64,000 nucleotides of DNA, from the NCBI GenBank assembly GCA_032191425.1, contig CM063464.1, positions 9,243,001-9,307,000 of the forward strand, given 5' to 3'. Made by a program: the position numbers and the translations under genes. Below are positions 9,119-19,058 of the stretch, piece by piece. The notes beneath the pieces were generated by a model. The model saw nothing but the letters and a program-made list of their open reading frames with translations. It was not told the DNA's origin and made no database searches. Source of the stretch: Lymantria dispar. Taxonomy: Eukaryota; Arthropoda; Insecta; Lepidoptera; Erebidae. Position 1 is the stretch's first letter, and every line of letters starts with the position of its first letter.

Positions 9119-10039
9119 TGGTCAAACGAAACCCACGATCGATGTAAGGGTTACACGGCTTTAGATAGATGTATAATAATTCAATTTGCACTTTCCATTT
9201 ATAAAACATCTATTCAATTCATTGTAAATAGGGTGGTTGTGGAGTCTAAGCCCAACCCCCTTTGGGTCCGGAAAGGGGGATGGTTGCAGCTGGTAGAAGG
9301 GGGGAGCAGGGCCTTAATTACCGCCGCTTTTATAGTTTTAATGAGTTCATTTTGGACCGGGGCTAACAAGCGGCGTAATACCTATTTAAACCAATTTTGA
9401 AATTAATATCATAAAGTGATGTCTAGCAGGAATGTCGATATTTTGTTTATTATAGAGAATTCATTCGAGAATTATCATTGGCGTTGTATTATGAGACTTT
9501 AAATATTTATTATGTAGATATATGTGTGTGGTGAAATGGAAATCGATTATAATAGGTATTTTTTAATGTTTTTCTATTAATTATTTTAGTTTTAACCACT
9601 GTTTTCGCATATTTTTCGCGTTAAGCTCACCTGCAACTCTATATTAGATTAAAATCAGTTTCAAAATTGGAGAATGTAATAGATTATAGAAAATTTACAC
9701 ATAATTTTATCGATAAAATTCAAAACATCACTAAAAACTTTTATCAGGCGCTCACAACTTGCGGTCGCGTTGACTATTTTGTCGATATTAATTAAAAAGG
9801 GGTCCGTACAAGTTTATATTAAAGAAAATTAAGCAATCCCCCATCTAAAGTTGGTAATGAATTTTCACAATAAAGGCCGATGTTGGATCGTAAACCGCTT
9901 GATGATATTTTGTAACATTGTTGCTAAAACTCCCGTCTTGCGACCAAGTTTAATTTTGTTACAATTTGTGGTAAAATTATTTTGTTCATTTTACTCGTTC
10001 GTACAAACTCAATATAATGATTAGAATATTTTTAAGGTA
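9119..10039. other. Unassigned spacer with one GC-richer patch
   Basis: 9225-9390 holds a GC-richer patch with GGGTCCGGAAAGGGGGATGG and GCGGCGTAATACC. The rest is AT-rich. No open frame, RNA gene or named repeat recognised. Confidence 0.45.
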
Positions 10040-10197
10040 ATCGCCTAATTTGCATAAGGTAGATTGAAAATGTAGAAAGAATAAGTGAAGAGAGGATGAC
10101 GAAGTAAGTATACAAAGCAACAACAGTTAGTGGGACTATTACAAGAGGAAGACTACGCAGACGTTTCTAGATCAAATTGGAGACGTGCTAGTGAAAG

Positions 10198-10680
10198 GTG
10201 GTGATGGATTAAGAATACAAATCACCACTCCCTATCTTGCCCGTGGATGTCGTAAAAGACGCCTAAGGGATATAATATGCACATAAGATCTGTGCAAGAG
10301 AAGAAAAACTCGAAATAAAACCCTATGCCAACATGTCTTGGCTGACCGCGCGACGGCGACCGACGTCTCAGGACGTCCAAAGGTGAGGATACCCGAAAGG
10401 GTATTCCGTCGGGCCAACCACTGACGACAAGTCACATCTGCTCCGGTGGTCGGCCCAACAACGAGGTGATGTGGGTACGGGTCGGTTATGGGCCCGCGCG
10501 TCGTCCTTTCATCGCTCCGGACGGACTGGACCGCGCGTGCGCTTACCATAGCCCACCCATAAAAAAAAAATGCCAACATGTCTTACCAGCACGGTATAGT
10601 GGGTTAAATTCCCTTCCATTGTGGAGGAGGACCGAGCCCAACAGTGAGACGTATGTGGGCTACGATAATGATGATGATGG
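10198..10680 (+). mobile_element. TGA-SINE copy inside a LINE and itself split by an R1-like element
   Basis: 5' end GTGGTGATGGATTAAGAATA, 3' end GGGCTACGATAATGATGATG. The flanking GTGAAAGG (about 10190-10197 and 10680-10687) looks like its target-site duplication, which supports retroposition. The R1-like element at 10340-10570 lies in the middle. Confidence 0.8.
10340..10570 (+). mobile_element. R1-like LINE 3' end (subfamily 2), with target-site duplication
   Basis: 3' untranslated region variant with CAACAACGAGGTGATGTGGG and TATGGGCCCGCGCG, shared with 61563-61944. Poly(A) at about 10560-10570. A perfect 14-bp duplication TGCCAACATGTCTT flanks it (10326-10339 and 10571-10584). Confidence 0.85.
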
Positions 10681-10883
10681 TGAAAGGTCATGTTAAGAGT
10701 ATGCGTAACCGTAGAGAATGCATGAAGACTTTGATGAGTGTGAGTGAAACGATGGAGGTATGACAGAATCGTGGCTTACGGCAATCCGTAGTATCTACCT
10801 ACCCCTCTGGGAAGCAGACGTGAGACTATGTATGCATGTATTCCAATAAGAAAATTTTGCTGGGAATAAATCAAGTTATACAA

Positions 10884-11194
10884 TCTACCTATACCTATAA
10901 ATAAAATTGGAGTGTCTGTTTGTAATGTCAAAATAATAGACTTTTTTCATGCTCACACGATTATTTGCACGGCACCTATGCCTAGAATACAGATTAAAAA
11001 ATTTTTGCCTGTCTGTCTGTTTGTTCCGGGTAATCTTCAAAACGGCTAGACCGATTTCAAAAATTCTTTCACTAATGGAAAGCTATAATATCAGGGCGTA
11101 AACAAGACTATATTTTATCCCGGTACTCCCACGGGAACGGGAACTACGCGGGTAAAACGATTAAAACCGAAGCGAAGCGAGGGCGGGTTGCTAG
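10884..11194 (+). mobile_element. Non-autonomous Helitron
   Basis: Same subfamily as 5565-5871: AATAAAATTGGAGTGTCTGT start region, CCTGTCTGTCTGTTTGTTCC, GAAGCGAAGCGAGGGCGG, and CTAG at 11191-11194 followed by T. The 5' end is slightly altered. Confidence 0.85.
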
Positions 11195-11499
11195 TTAATT
11201 TATAAGAGGATACACAAATTATTGGACACAGATAAGTAATGATTTTGAATAGTCACTTAACCAAATTGCAAAAATAAAGTAGTAAGTAAAGCTAGTTGAT
11301 ATTATTTATAATCATATAACATTTCGTTGCCCACTGCTGGACTATACTACTACACACTAATTAAGGGATAGTGCTGTAATTGCTACGCTTGGCGTGCCAG
11401 TTGGCGAACGTGTTAAAATACTATACATTTCTTACGAAAGAGCTTCTTCTTAATTGTCAAGTGAGACTTTCAGCAAATTTTGACGACTCCCACCACGAG

Positions 11500-11825
11500 T
11501 TTTTTTTTGTTTGTACAGCTATTGGTCGCAAATAGCCGCAAATTTGACAGCTTGACATGGACCATGGGTGAGCGCTGAGGGCTCCCCCTGTGGGGAACTG
11601 ACCTCGGCTTGGGGCGTCGCTGGAGGCAAAGTGGGTGTGCCCACGTCATTCAAATCATTAATCAAATTAATGATTTTTGTGCGGCGCGGTTTCACACCTC
11701 GATAGCGAGGGCGGAACCGCGGATATTTATGTGTTAAGGCTTCGCGGGCCGTGTAGATTCTACGTTGAGCGAGTGTGATATTGTGGTCCTCTTCGTCGAG
11801 GACGTGACGATGACGTAGAATGGAG
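11500..11825 (-). mobile_element. Short poly(A) retroelement with ORF tail
   Basis: A T-run at 11500-11508 marks a minus-strand poly(A) end. The 11-bp CCCACCACRAG repeats on both sides (11489-11499 and 11826-11836, one mismatch), a target-site duplication. On the minus strand a frame of about 100 codons runs through the whole insert to a stop at 11519: HNITLAQRRIYTAREALTHK, then PALPPATPQ-like prolines, ending CQAVKFAAICDQ. It is GC-richer than its surroundings. A related scrap lies in 2592-2660. It looks like the 5'-truncated 3' end of a LINE whose ORF ends close to the poly(A). The family is not identified. Confidence 0.55.
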
Positions 11826-11836
11826 CCCACCACAAG

Positions 11837-12409
11837 CAAGTAAGAGGACCTTTATTTACATCCCGTCGCCGTATGCAGATGTTGTGACAGTAAGGCAGTT
11901 TATTTCCTAATTTCTCTTATCAATGATACCCTATCTAGATTATCACCCTATCGTAAGAAAAAAATTGTATTGGAGAATTTTACTTCACGATTCTAATATA
12001 ATAAGGTTATATAATGTCACAATCAGAATAAACGACCGGATATTTTGCGTACATTGAGTTCTACTAATAATTAGATTTTGTTGGTAAGTACCTTTTAATT
12101 AGATATGTGTGAAGCGTACTTTAATTCCCTGTAACTACGGGAACGCAGTTTGTTGATTAGTTTTTCGAAAATTTGCATACTTCTTGTATAATTCTTATAA
12201 ATATTGCAGCTCAGTGGTTCATAACCTTTAAAACTAATATCTAAAATATCGATGTCAAGGGTGACATGAAAATTTATATCAAATAGTCATTTCGGGATCG
12301 GTAATTTCGGGCACGTTCCCATCTATGATAGGCGTTCACGAAATGACAATCTTCGAACAAAATGATGCTCTAATTCTTTTAAAAAGCATAATCATGTCAA
12401 ATTTTGATA
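11837..12409. other. Unassigned AT-rich spacer
   Basis: No gene or repeat recognised. Confidence 0.5.
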
Positions 12410-13150
12410 TTCGATATCCTATTAGTAGCAGTAACATGGAAAACGATATAAATAAATAGAAAAGGAAGTCGAAAAAACTAATAAAACAGGACAGTATAGC
12501 TTATAAAAGGCATCGTGAAAAGGCTAAAGCAAGGAAGCGCTAGTTTTTAAATAAAATGACACCTGAACAAAAAGAAACGGAGGGACTGAAAGATAGGGAA
12601 TATTCCCAAAGAAAGAAAGCTGAAAATAAAGTTAAGACTGCTAGTGATATGACTGAAAGAAAGAAGAGGAAATATGAGGATGAAGGTGTGGAGAATAAAT
12701 TTTCAAAAGTATACACAGAAAAAAAGGTTATGGCAAATATTTTTGGCAACAGCTTCTGATCAGCCCCAGATTCTGAAAACGATATGGAAAACGATATTCA
12801 GGTACTGAAGAAAAAATCAGGAAGTCAATAGGTTAAAAAAGATAAAACGCAAGCTAACAGAATCGTATAAAAACAGAAATATAAAATACAAAAAATTCAA
12901 AGAATTATAGATCAGTTGAGAAGAGAGAAGCACAAGACGTAAAGAAAGAGCATCCCGAAAGAGTGCTGATATGCCTACTCGTAAAGATAAAGAATTAACA
13001 AGAGGATGTTCCGTTACTCCAGAAATTTGTAAACGTCTATTGTTTGGCGAAGTTTTGACAACTCAATTAAAAGACCAAAAAATTCTAAATATTGAGAGCC
13101 TTTTTAAAAATGAGTCAGTGGCAGCCGTATCAAAAAACACCATCTAAATA
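12410..13150 (+). pseudogene. Degenerate basic coiled-coil ORF
   Basis: Fragments in shifting plus-strand frames suggest one decayed protein. KRHREKAKARKR lies near 12505-12540. An open stretch at 12556-12759 starts MTPEQKETEGLKDREYSQRK and ends VMANIFGNSF. KIQRIIDQLRREK lies near 12890-12930. TRGCSVTPEICKRLLFGEVL lies near 13000-13060. At least three in-frame stops and frame changes separate them. The order (short basic helices, then a leucine-rich helix, then an RKxLLFGEVL-like block) resembles a family of uncharacterised insect proteins seen in many copies per genome, possibly of mobile origin. That comparison is from memory. No function is proposed. Confidence 0.35.
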
Positions 13151-14317
13151 ATATCGTCAAACAATTTATCCGTAAAAATATAAATAATGACAAAATTTTA
13201 ATATCTAATCGATGGCATTCAACATTTTAATCACACATCAGATTTGTGAAAAAATACATAAGTTTTTGAACGGGGTGATATCAGCAGTCTAATATTTTCA
13301 GTAGCAGATAATTTTGGGTGCTAAGCCCCACATAAATACTCTTCACGTTTTTTTAGACGGACCCACATCCCAATATCGAAACCGCACCAATATTTACTTA
13401 AAATTACATTCGATACTATAAAGTTTATTAATATTAGGTTTTATGTTTAGATGTACAATACAAGTAAAGATATAATATATACTGTAAATGTATATTATTA
13501 AAATATGCCAAAAACCGTGCCTTAGTTCCATTCAGGAATCGTCAACGTCATTTTGGGAACACTCTCATCATTTTCGGGAACATTATAAAAACCACAACTA
13601 AATCACTAATAAGTAATTCTATAATTAAATCTTGCATATACGTAATGAAATAATCTTTAAACCTTTTTATTTATGTTATTAATAAAAAACGCAGTGCAGT
13701 AACGTATACAATAAACTGAAAATTTGGAGCGGAATTTGCACTAATTGCAAAAATATTGAGAATAATTTGAAGAATAAGTGTTTTGATTATAAAAATATGG
13801 AAAAGTACAAGATTTTGCGATTTGGGAACATTTTTATTACAATTTACTAAAGGTGATTCTTAAATGCTTTGGTTATACGATTATTTAAAAAAATAATAAA
13901 AAGTGTTCCCGGAATGACTTACGACCCTGGCATTATTCTTATTAACAGATAGAAATTCTAAAATATATATTTTTGTGCGTGCTCCTTCACAGGGAAGGTT
14001 CGTGATAAATGACGCAATAGACTCCATTTGTTAGTTTCCTTTAATAGGAAACTTAATTTCTCAGATATTTGAAAACCTAAAATGCTCACCTCTCTGATTT
14101 TGACCCATAAACGTAGTCAAGTATTTTGGGATAAAATAGAATGTCCTATCGTATTTGTTTCTTCAACATAAATACGTTTTAGTACGATTTTGTACACCTT
14201 AAAAATTTAAATTATTTCTAATAATTATCTTTATATACGAAATAATTACAGGCTTTATTAATAATTTTAATACTTCACTAATTCTCTTTGTGGTAACAGA
14301 GGTAAATGTAAGGCGTA
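13151..14317. other. Unassigned AT-rich spacer
   Basis: No frame over about 50 codons and no recognised repeat. A TTTTGGGAACA / TTTCGGGAACA motif recurs near 13550, 13575 and 13822 without clear periodicity. Confidence 0.45.
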
Positions 14318-14396
14318 GAGTGTGTCCGTGGATATTACAAAAGACGACTACGGAATATGAAATACGTATAACGTCTGTGCAAGAAAAAAAAATAGC
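14318..14396 (+). mobile_element. TGA-SINE 5' fragment
   Basis: Matches the segment GTCCGTGGATATTACAAAAG through CGTCTGTGCAAGAAA. Both ends are missing. Confidence 0.6.
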
Positions 14397-14433
14397 GTGA
14401 GTACTAAGTACGCATGTTAGAAATGAAACTTAT

Positions 14434-14760
14434 TTGGTTCCATGTGTGTTTAACAGTTTAAAAATAAATAAAAAAAATAAAAAAAAACTCGATCTTTCTC
14501 ACTCGCTTGCTCCCTACTCTCGCCCCATGGCTGTGCTTCGTGCTATGTTCGCCCTTTCTCACTCTCTCTCAATCAGTCTCAATTGCTCTCTCCCTCTCCT
14601 TCAACAAAACGCTGCACATCTTCGTGACGCTAAATTGCGTTTCATCCGTAAAAAAATTACCCTCCTGCGCGCAAAGAAGTTTCACTTCAAAAATTCTTTA
14701 CCAACCCCAGCAAGTTTCTGTTTAATATTAATCTAAATATGGATCATAACACTCCCAACG
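14434..14760. other. Pyrimidine-rich tract with short open frames
   Basis: Rich in CTC and TCTC (TTTCTCACTCTCTCTCAATC and similar). Two overlapping plus frames of 100 and 72 codons are probably composition artefacts. 14620-14690 (GACGCTAAATTGCGTTTC, CTGCGCGCAAAGAAG) is denser and may be an unrecognised repeat. Confidence 0.3.
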
Positions 14761-14818
14761 TCTTTTTTTCAAAAACATTTATTTATTTTAAAATACTCTG
14801 TGCTTAATGTTTTCTTGG

Positions 14819-14867
14819 ATGGGCTATGGTCAACGCGCATGCCGTCCCTTCCGTTCAGAATGACAAA
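14819..14867 (-). mobile_element. R1-like LINE 3' scrap
   Basis: GGGCTATGGTCAACGCGCAT resembles the terminal bases of subfamily 2 R1-like elements (compare GGGCTATGGTAAGCACACGC at 61579). It joins directly to the TGA-SINE that follows. Confidence 0.4.
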
Positions 14868-15088
14868 AAGGCCTTGAGCCTCCTCCAGGATAGGAGGACA
14901 CAGTTGCTCAACAGTTCAATACTAAATAATAGATTAATACTTAATATACCAGGGCTGGTTGGTCGGGTTTTATTTCGAATTTGCTTTCTCTTCCATAAAT
15001 GTTATAGACATATTAAATTCCTTAGTATTCTTTTATAACACTGAAAGGTAAGATAGAGGGTGTTGAATCGTATTCCAACTTTGTTACA
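14868..15088 (-). mobile_element. TGA-SINE copy, inserted-segment subfamily
   Basis: Diverged copy carrying an extra segment CAGTTGCTCAACAGTTCAAT after the GGATAGGAGGACA block. The same extra segment is in the copy at 16789-17010, which defines a subfamily. Confidence 0.7.
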
Positions 15089-15234
15089 AAAGTGAAGAAT
15101 GTATATGTACCTATATACGTGTATAATACTTAACCAAGCATTGTAAAGCTATGCCATACTTGCGGAAGTATCTCTAAATAAACACAAACCCCGCCCTACC
15201 CTATGAGGTAGTATGAGTAGGGGACCGTAATAGC

Positions 15235-15680
15235 CCGGCAATTATCGCCCTATTAAGTAGTTTGGACCCACATTCTGCCCTGTGGGAGTCCATCGCTGTG
15301 TAATAGCGAAGCTTTATATAATTTAACATATGAAGTAAAACACTTAGCAATTAGTTGACTGAGCTATTGGTATTGTTTTTTTAATTAATGATTGCTAGTC
15401 ACACGTTGCTGTTAATTGGGTTTTTAGGCCACATATATGTTTGCCAGACCAAAATATTATAATCGATACTTAAAACATACTGTTATTAAAAATACAACCA
15501 TATAAATCAAACAGTGAGGGCTTACTATACTGCCCTGTGGGACACCATTGACTCGTAATATGGTAGTTAAGCCTTGTATAATTTTATTTACATAATTAAA
15601 TACTTCGCAATTAGTATTGGTACATTTTTTTGTTTTCTCTTAACGACCCTAAGTCACACTCCACTTTTATTTGGTTACTG
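15235..15680 (-). pseudogene. Two scraps of CR1/jockey-like reverse transcriptase
   Basis: On the minus strand, 15500-15660 reads about NGVPQGSIVSPHCLIY. This matches the reverse-transcriptase motif VPQGSxLGPLLFLIY, which lies ahead of the catalytic FADD block in LINE polymerases. A second, more decayed version lies at 15245-15410 in the same orientation (SDGLPQG-like). The two share GCCCTGTGGGA and ACTTAGCAATTAGT-type stretches on the plus strand, so they are diverged direct repeats about 245 bp apart. Neither is functional. They may be two copies of one LINE or a local duplication. Confidence 0.5.
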
Positions 15681-15711
15681 TAAAAGTTACACTGAATTTG
15701 TAGTTCAGGTA

Positions 15712-16019
15712 TCTATACCAATAAATAAAATTGGAGTGTCTGTTTGTAATGTCAAAATAATAGGCTTTTTTCATGCTCACACGGTTATTTGCACGTCACC
15801 TATGCCTAAAATACAAATTAATAAATTTTTGTCTGTCTGTCTGTCTGTTTGTGCCGGGTAATCTTCAAAACGGCTGGGCCGATTTTAAAAATTCTTTCAC
15901 CAATGGAAAGCTATAATATCATGTAGTAAAGGCTATATGTTATCCCGGTATTCCCACGGGAACGGGAACAACGGGGATACGGCGACAGAAAACGAAGCGA
16001 AGAGAGGGCCGGTTGCTAG
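15712..16019 (+). mobile_element. Non-autonomous Helitron, intact ends
   Basis: TC start at 15712 (TCTATACCAATAAATAAAAT), GTCTGTCTGTCTGTCTGTTT tract, and CTAG at 16016-16019 followed by T. 308 bp, no coding frame. Confidence 0.85.
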
Positions 16020-16075
16020 TACATAATATGAGTGGTAACTGTGAATTAAAAAGCAATTAACATAAGCGACATTTG

Positions 16076-16172
16076 ATTTTGGACTTATGTGGTATTTTGG
16101 ACTTATGTGGTATTTTGAACTTATGTGGTATTTTGGACTTATGTGATATTTTGAACTTATGTGGTATTTTGG
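16076..16172. repeat. Short tandem repeat, 18-bp unit
   Basis: About five direct copies of an 18-19 bp unit (GGACTTATGTGGTATTTT) with small changes. Likely a minisatellite. Confidence 0.9.
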
Positions 16173-16599
16173 AAACCCTTTATAAATGTTTTCACTAACT
16201 TATTTACCGTTTCAATAAAAACTTCACTTTTAACGTTGTGGAAGATGTTGTAATAAAATAATTTACTAAAAGACCGTAATTAAATAACATTAGCAAAATA
16301 AATAAAATTATTAAAAGTCCGTAACTTTTCTCTGTGTGGTGACGGAATAAGAATATAATCCACCACCCCCTCTCTCTCTATTCTTCAAATTATCATAATG
16401 AAACTAAATACATCAAAAAAAAAAAATGTGATTCAGTGACTAAATGGATTTTGATGTTTGAAATAGGCCTGCCCAGAACTTAATAATTTCCTCGTCGTTA
16501 ATTTTTGCTATTAAGTAGGACATTGACTATTTACTTCAAGTGTACTGCTAACCCAAATTGATATAACTGTGATAGTTATATGTAGATTGCAAATATTTT
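16173..16599. other. Unassigned spacer with a TGA-SINE 5' scrap
   Basis: 16336-16380 matches the TGA-SINE 5' end (GTGTGGTGACGGAATAAGAA, then ATAATCCACCACCCCC). The rest is AT-rich and unassigned. Confidence 0.55.
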
Positions 16600-16770
16600 C
16601 ATCATCATCATCATTTCGGCTCATATGCGTCCGACTGCTGCTCTCGAGAATTCGACGTCTGAGAAATATCAATTTACTTACGCGCCTCGTTCCGTAATTG
16701 AGAGAGTCGGAAGAACCAAGCCACTTCCATCCTATGTTTGTTCCATTCTCTACAGTAAAAACCATCAATA
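16600..16770. mobile_element. Junction of TGA-SINE tail and E-SINE fragment
   Basis: 16600-16642 is a minus-oriented TGA-SINE 3' tail (CATCATCATCATTTCGGCTC). 16643 onward is a plus-oriented piece of the E-SINE body (TTCGACGTCTGAGAAATATC, then GAGAGAGTCGGAAG). They are in opposite orientations, so this is a juxtaposition rather than one chimeric element. Confidence 0.6.
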
Positions 16771-16788
16771 AACAATCATAATCATCAT

Positions 16789-17010
16789 TTCAGCTCATAT
16801 ACGCTTGACTTCTGGGCTCTAGGCTCCTCCAGGTTAGGAGGGCACAGTTGCTCAACAGGTCAATACTAATAGATCAATATCAAGCTGGTCAGACGGGTTG
16901 GTACAGGGTTTTATTTCGAGTTTCCCTTCTCTTGCATTGATGTTATATGCATAGTCCCTTAGTCATCTTTTCATCATCGACACGCACGTCCAAAAGATGG
17001 TATTCTTACA
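16789..17010 (-). mobile_element. TGA-SINE copy, inserted-segment subfamily
   Basis: Carries CAGTTGCTCAACAGGTCAAT, the diagnostic extra segment shared with 14868-15088. Confidence 0.75.
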
Positions 17011-17605
17011 CGGAAAACAATATACTTAAAATAATTTAATTTATATCACAAGCCGTTATTTTGTGATACATAATAGTCTTCATAATGAAGTCAAGGTCAG
17101 TTTGCAACACTGCCTAGTTTTAATTAACTAGCTATTATATAATTCGTAGTAACTAATTCTGAATACCTACTAGTACGCCCAATCTAAGATGATGTAAGCC
17201 ATATTATAAGAATAAATGGCAGGTAAATATGCAAATTGATTACTAAAAAGCTGCGTTCCTGAATTATTAAAACATATACGCCAATCTAAACCATATGTTC
17301 AATTGTGTAAGAATAATATTGGTTTGCTGTTTTTAGCTTATATATCCTTGTATTGAGTGTAAGTTATGCCCATTGTTATAGCTTCATTTGCTTCTAAAAT
17401 TGATTTATTCTTTTTAGCATATTGATTCGAAGTGCCTTGTAAGTGAGAATGTGGGGAATTTTTACGATTTGCCTTTATAGTATGAGCAAAAAGGATTTTA
17501 TATTGTCAATTGTTTTGCTGTTAGCAAAAATGTTAAAGAGAAACCAATGAGTGTCATTGGATGTATTTGTTTTTGTTATATATATCACATAATTGTTAAA
17601 TTATT
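17011..17605. other. Unassigned AT-rich spacer
   Basis: No gene or repeat recognised. Confidence 0.5.
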
Positions 17606-17797
17606 CCTTACAGCTAATATATGTCCCACGGCTGGGCTCGAGCCTCTTTCACAAGGGGAGGGAAATTGACCTTACTATATCACGCTGATCAGACGAGTTG
17701 AAATAGAGTTTTATTTCGAGTTTTCCTGCTCTTGCATAGATATTATATGCATATATAATCCCTGAGTCGCCTATTACGACACCCACGGGTAAGATTA
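17606..17797 (-). mobile_element. TGA-SINE copy
   Basis: From CAGCTAATATATGTCCCACG to CACCCACGGGTAAGA. The (TGA)n tail and the last 5' bases are lost. 17798-18095 to its right is unassigned AT-rich DNA with a short AC-rich run near 17880-17910. Confidence 0.75.
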
Positions 17798-18095
17798 TTA
17801 TGTATAGATTATTGTAGATTTTATCTGTATCATATATGTAAGCAAAATATTCAAAATTAATTACATCCTTACACAGATACAAACAAACACACACGCATGT
17901 ACACACATGCACATTTACATACTTGTTAAGTTATGATAATTATTTTTAAAATGTATATACCAGGTGCTGGCAGAATACCAGCGCTATTTCTTTAAGTAGA
18001 AGTAACATGATCTAAGCGAATAGCCTTTTTTGTCTTTTTTAAGGGTTCCATACCAAAGGTTAAAAACAGGACCCTATTACTAAGACTATTTCAGG

Positions 18096-18447
18096 AGTGG
18101 TAGGACCACACTGTCGACAGTTATCTGTTTACAGCCGCGGGCCGGTCCGTCCGGGGCAGTACCATGCTCTCGCAGAAAATCGACGTCTGAGTAGTAGCAA
18201 TTTGTTACTGCGCTTCGTTCGGTGAGCGAGAGAGCCGGCAGCCCAACTTTCTGAGGGTGATTGTGTGTGGAGGGTTTTGGTGGTGCCCTTGGTATCACCG
18301 AGCCTCAATGCACGCATTCACACTCCCTTCGCTTTCTTCGCGGTGGGCAACGGCCTTGTAAAGGTCCATGAGCGGCAGCAACACTTACCATCAGGTGTAC
18401 TGTTTGCTCGTTTGCCACCGTTAGCAATAAAAAAAAAAAAAAAAAAA
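18096..18447 (+). mobile_element. E-SINE, full length with poly(A)
   Basis: Reference copy of a roughly 340-bp retroposon. The head is AGTGGTAGGACCACACTGTC and GCGGGCCGGTCCGTCCGGGG. The body is AAAATCGACGTCTGAGTAGT and CTTCGTTCGGTGAGCGAGAG. The tail is CAACACTTACCATCAGGTGT, TTTGCTCGTTTGCCACCGTT and AATAAA plus poly(A) (18428-18447). The last 120 bp match the 3' untranslated region that follows the CR1-like ORF at 52553-53040, so it was probably mobilised by that LINE. Other copies: 29243, 37683, 47928, 53550 (minus) and several partial ones. No clear pol III boxes seen. Confidence 0.8.
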
Positions 18448-18580
18448 CTTCGCTGTCCGTCTGTCGCCAGGCTGTATCTCAAGAATCGCGATGACAGCTG
18501 AAATTTTTACAACTTATGTATTTCTGTTGCCGCTATAACGACAAATATTAAAAACAAAATAAAATAAATATTTAATTGGT

Positions 18581-18643
18581 CGACATCCACGGACAAGATA
18601 GGGATTGATAAATTGTATTCTTACTCCGTCACCACACGGATTT
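18581..18643 (-). mobile_element. TGA-SINE 5' fragment
   Basis: GACATCCACGGACAAGATAG to TCCGTCACCACACGG. Confidence 0.7.
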
Positions 18644-18914
18644 ATAGGAATCTTAGAAACACATAATATGAAAGCAATATTGAACCTCAAATGTGTGCAA
18701 ATTGCGTAGGTCAATAAGGATGCGATAAAGTTAATGTGTTAGTGATTCGTTCAGCGGGGGTCCAATTGCTTTGTGATGGAGTCCCGCAGTTTCTCGGCGA
18801 CCACCATTACGCTATTAGCTATAAACGCATTACGACTATATGCTTCTGAATTTACTTTATATTAATAAGCATTATATTGAGCAATTTTTTGGCGGTTGGG
18901 TACTAATTTGACTA

Positions 18915-19058
18915 TCATCATCATCATCATCGCAGCCCATATACGTGCGAACGAAGTCTCAGTACTCAGGCGTCGATTTTCTGCGAAAGTGTGGTAGTAT
19001 CCCGTACGGACCATCCCGCGGCCGTAAACAGAAGACTGTCGATAATGTGGTCTTACCA
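18915..19058 (-). mobile_element. Chimera: E-SINE head joined to TGA-SINE tail
   Basis: Read on the minus strand: E-SINE 5' part (19058 down to about 18953, including the CAGAAAATCGACG region), then directly the last bases of TGA-SINE (GTATATGGGCTGCGATGATG) and its TGA tail, all in one orientation. This could be a template-switch product during reverse transcription, or a nested remnant. Confidence 0.5.

Larger units (their letters stand above)
10040..10840 (+). pseudogene. LINE C-terminal ORF remnant split by a TGA-SINE
   Basis: Left part (to about 10197): frames giving RISEERMTK, then VYKA, then RGRLRRRF. Right part (from 10681): VKSMRNRRECMKTLMSVSET, then METV-like residues and a YLPTPLG ending, followed by a TATGTATGCATGTATT tail. 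This matches the C-terminal block of a lepidopteran LINE type and the tail copy at 60-227. Several frameshifts and stops are present. The TGA-SINE at 10198-10680 interrupts it, and GTGAAAGG is repeated on both sides of that insert. Confidence 0.6.

Noticed and set aside
14434..14736. 100-codon serine/leucine-rich frame as a secreted peptide
   Set aside because: It comes from a CT-rich low-complexity tract, two frames are open together, and no family is recognised.
16076..16172. CRISPR-like array of direct repeats
   Set aside because: Units are contiguous with no spacers and the genome is eukaryotic; this is a minisatellite.
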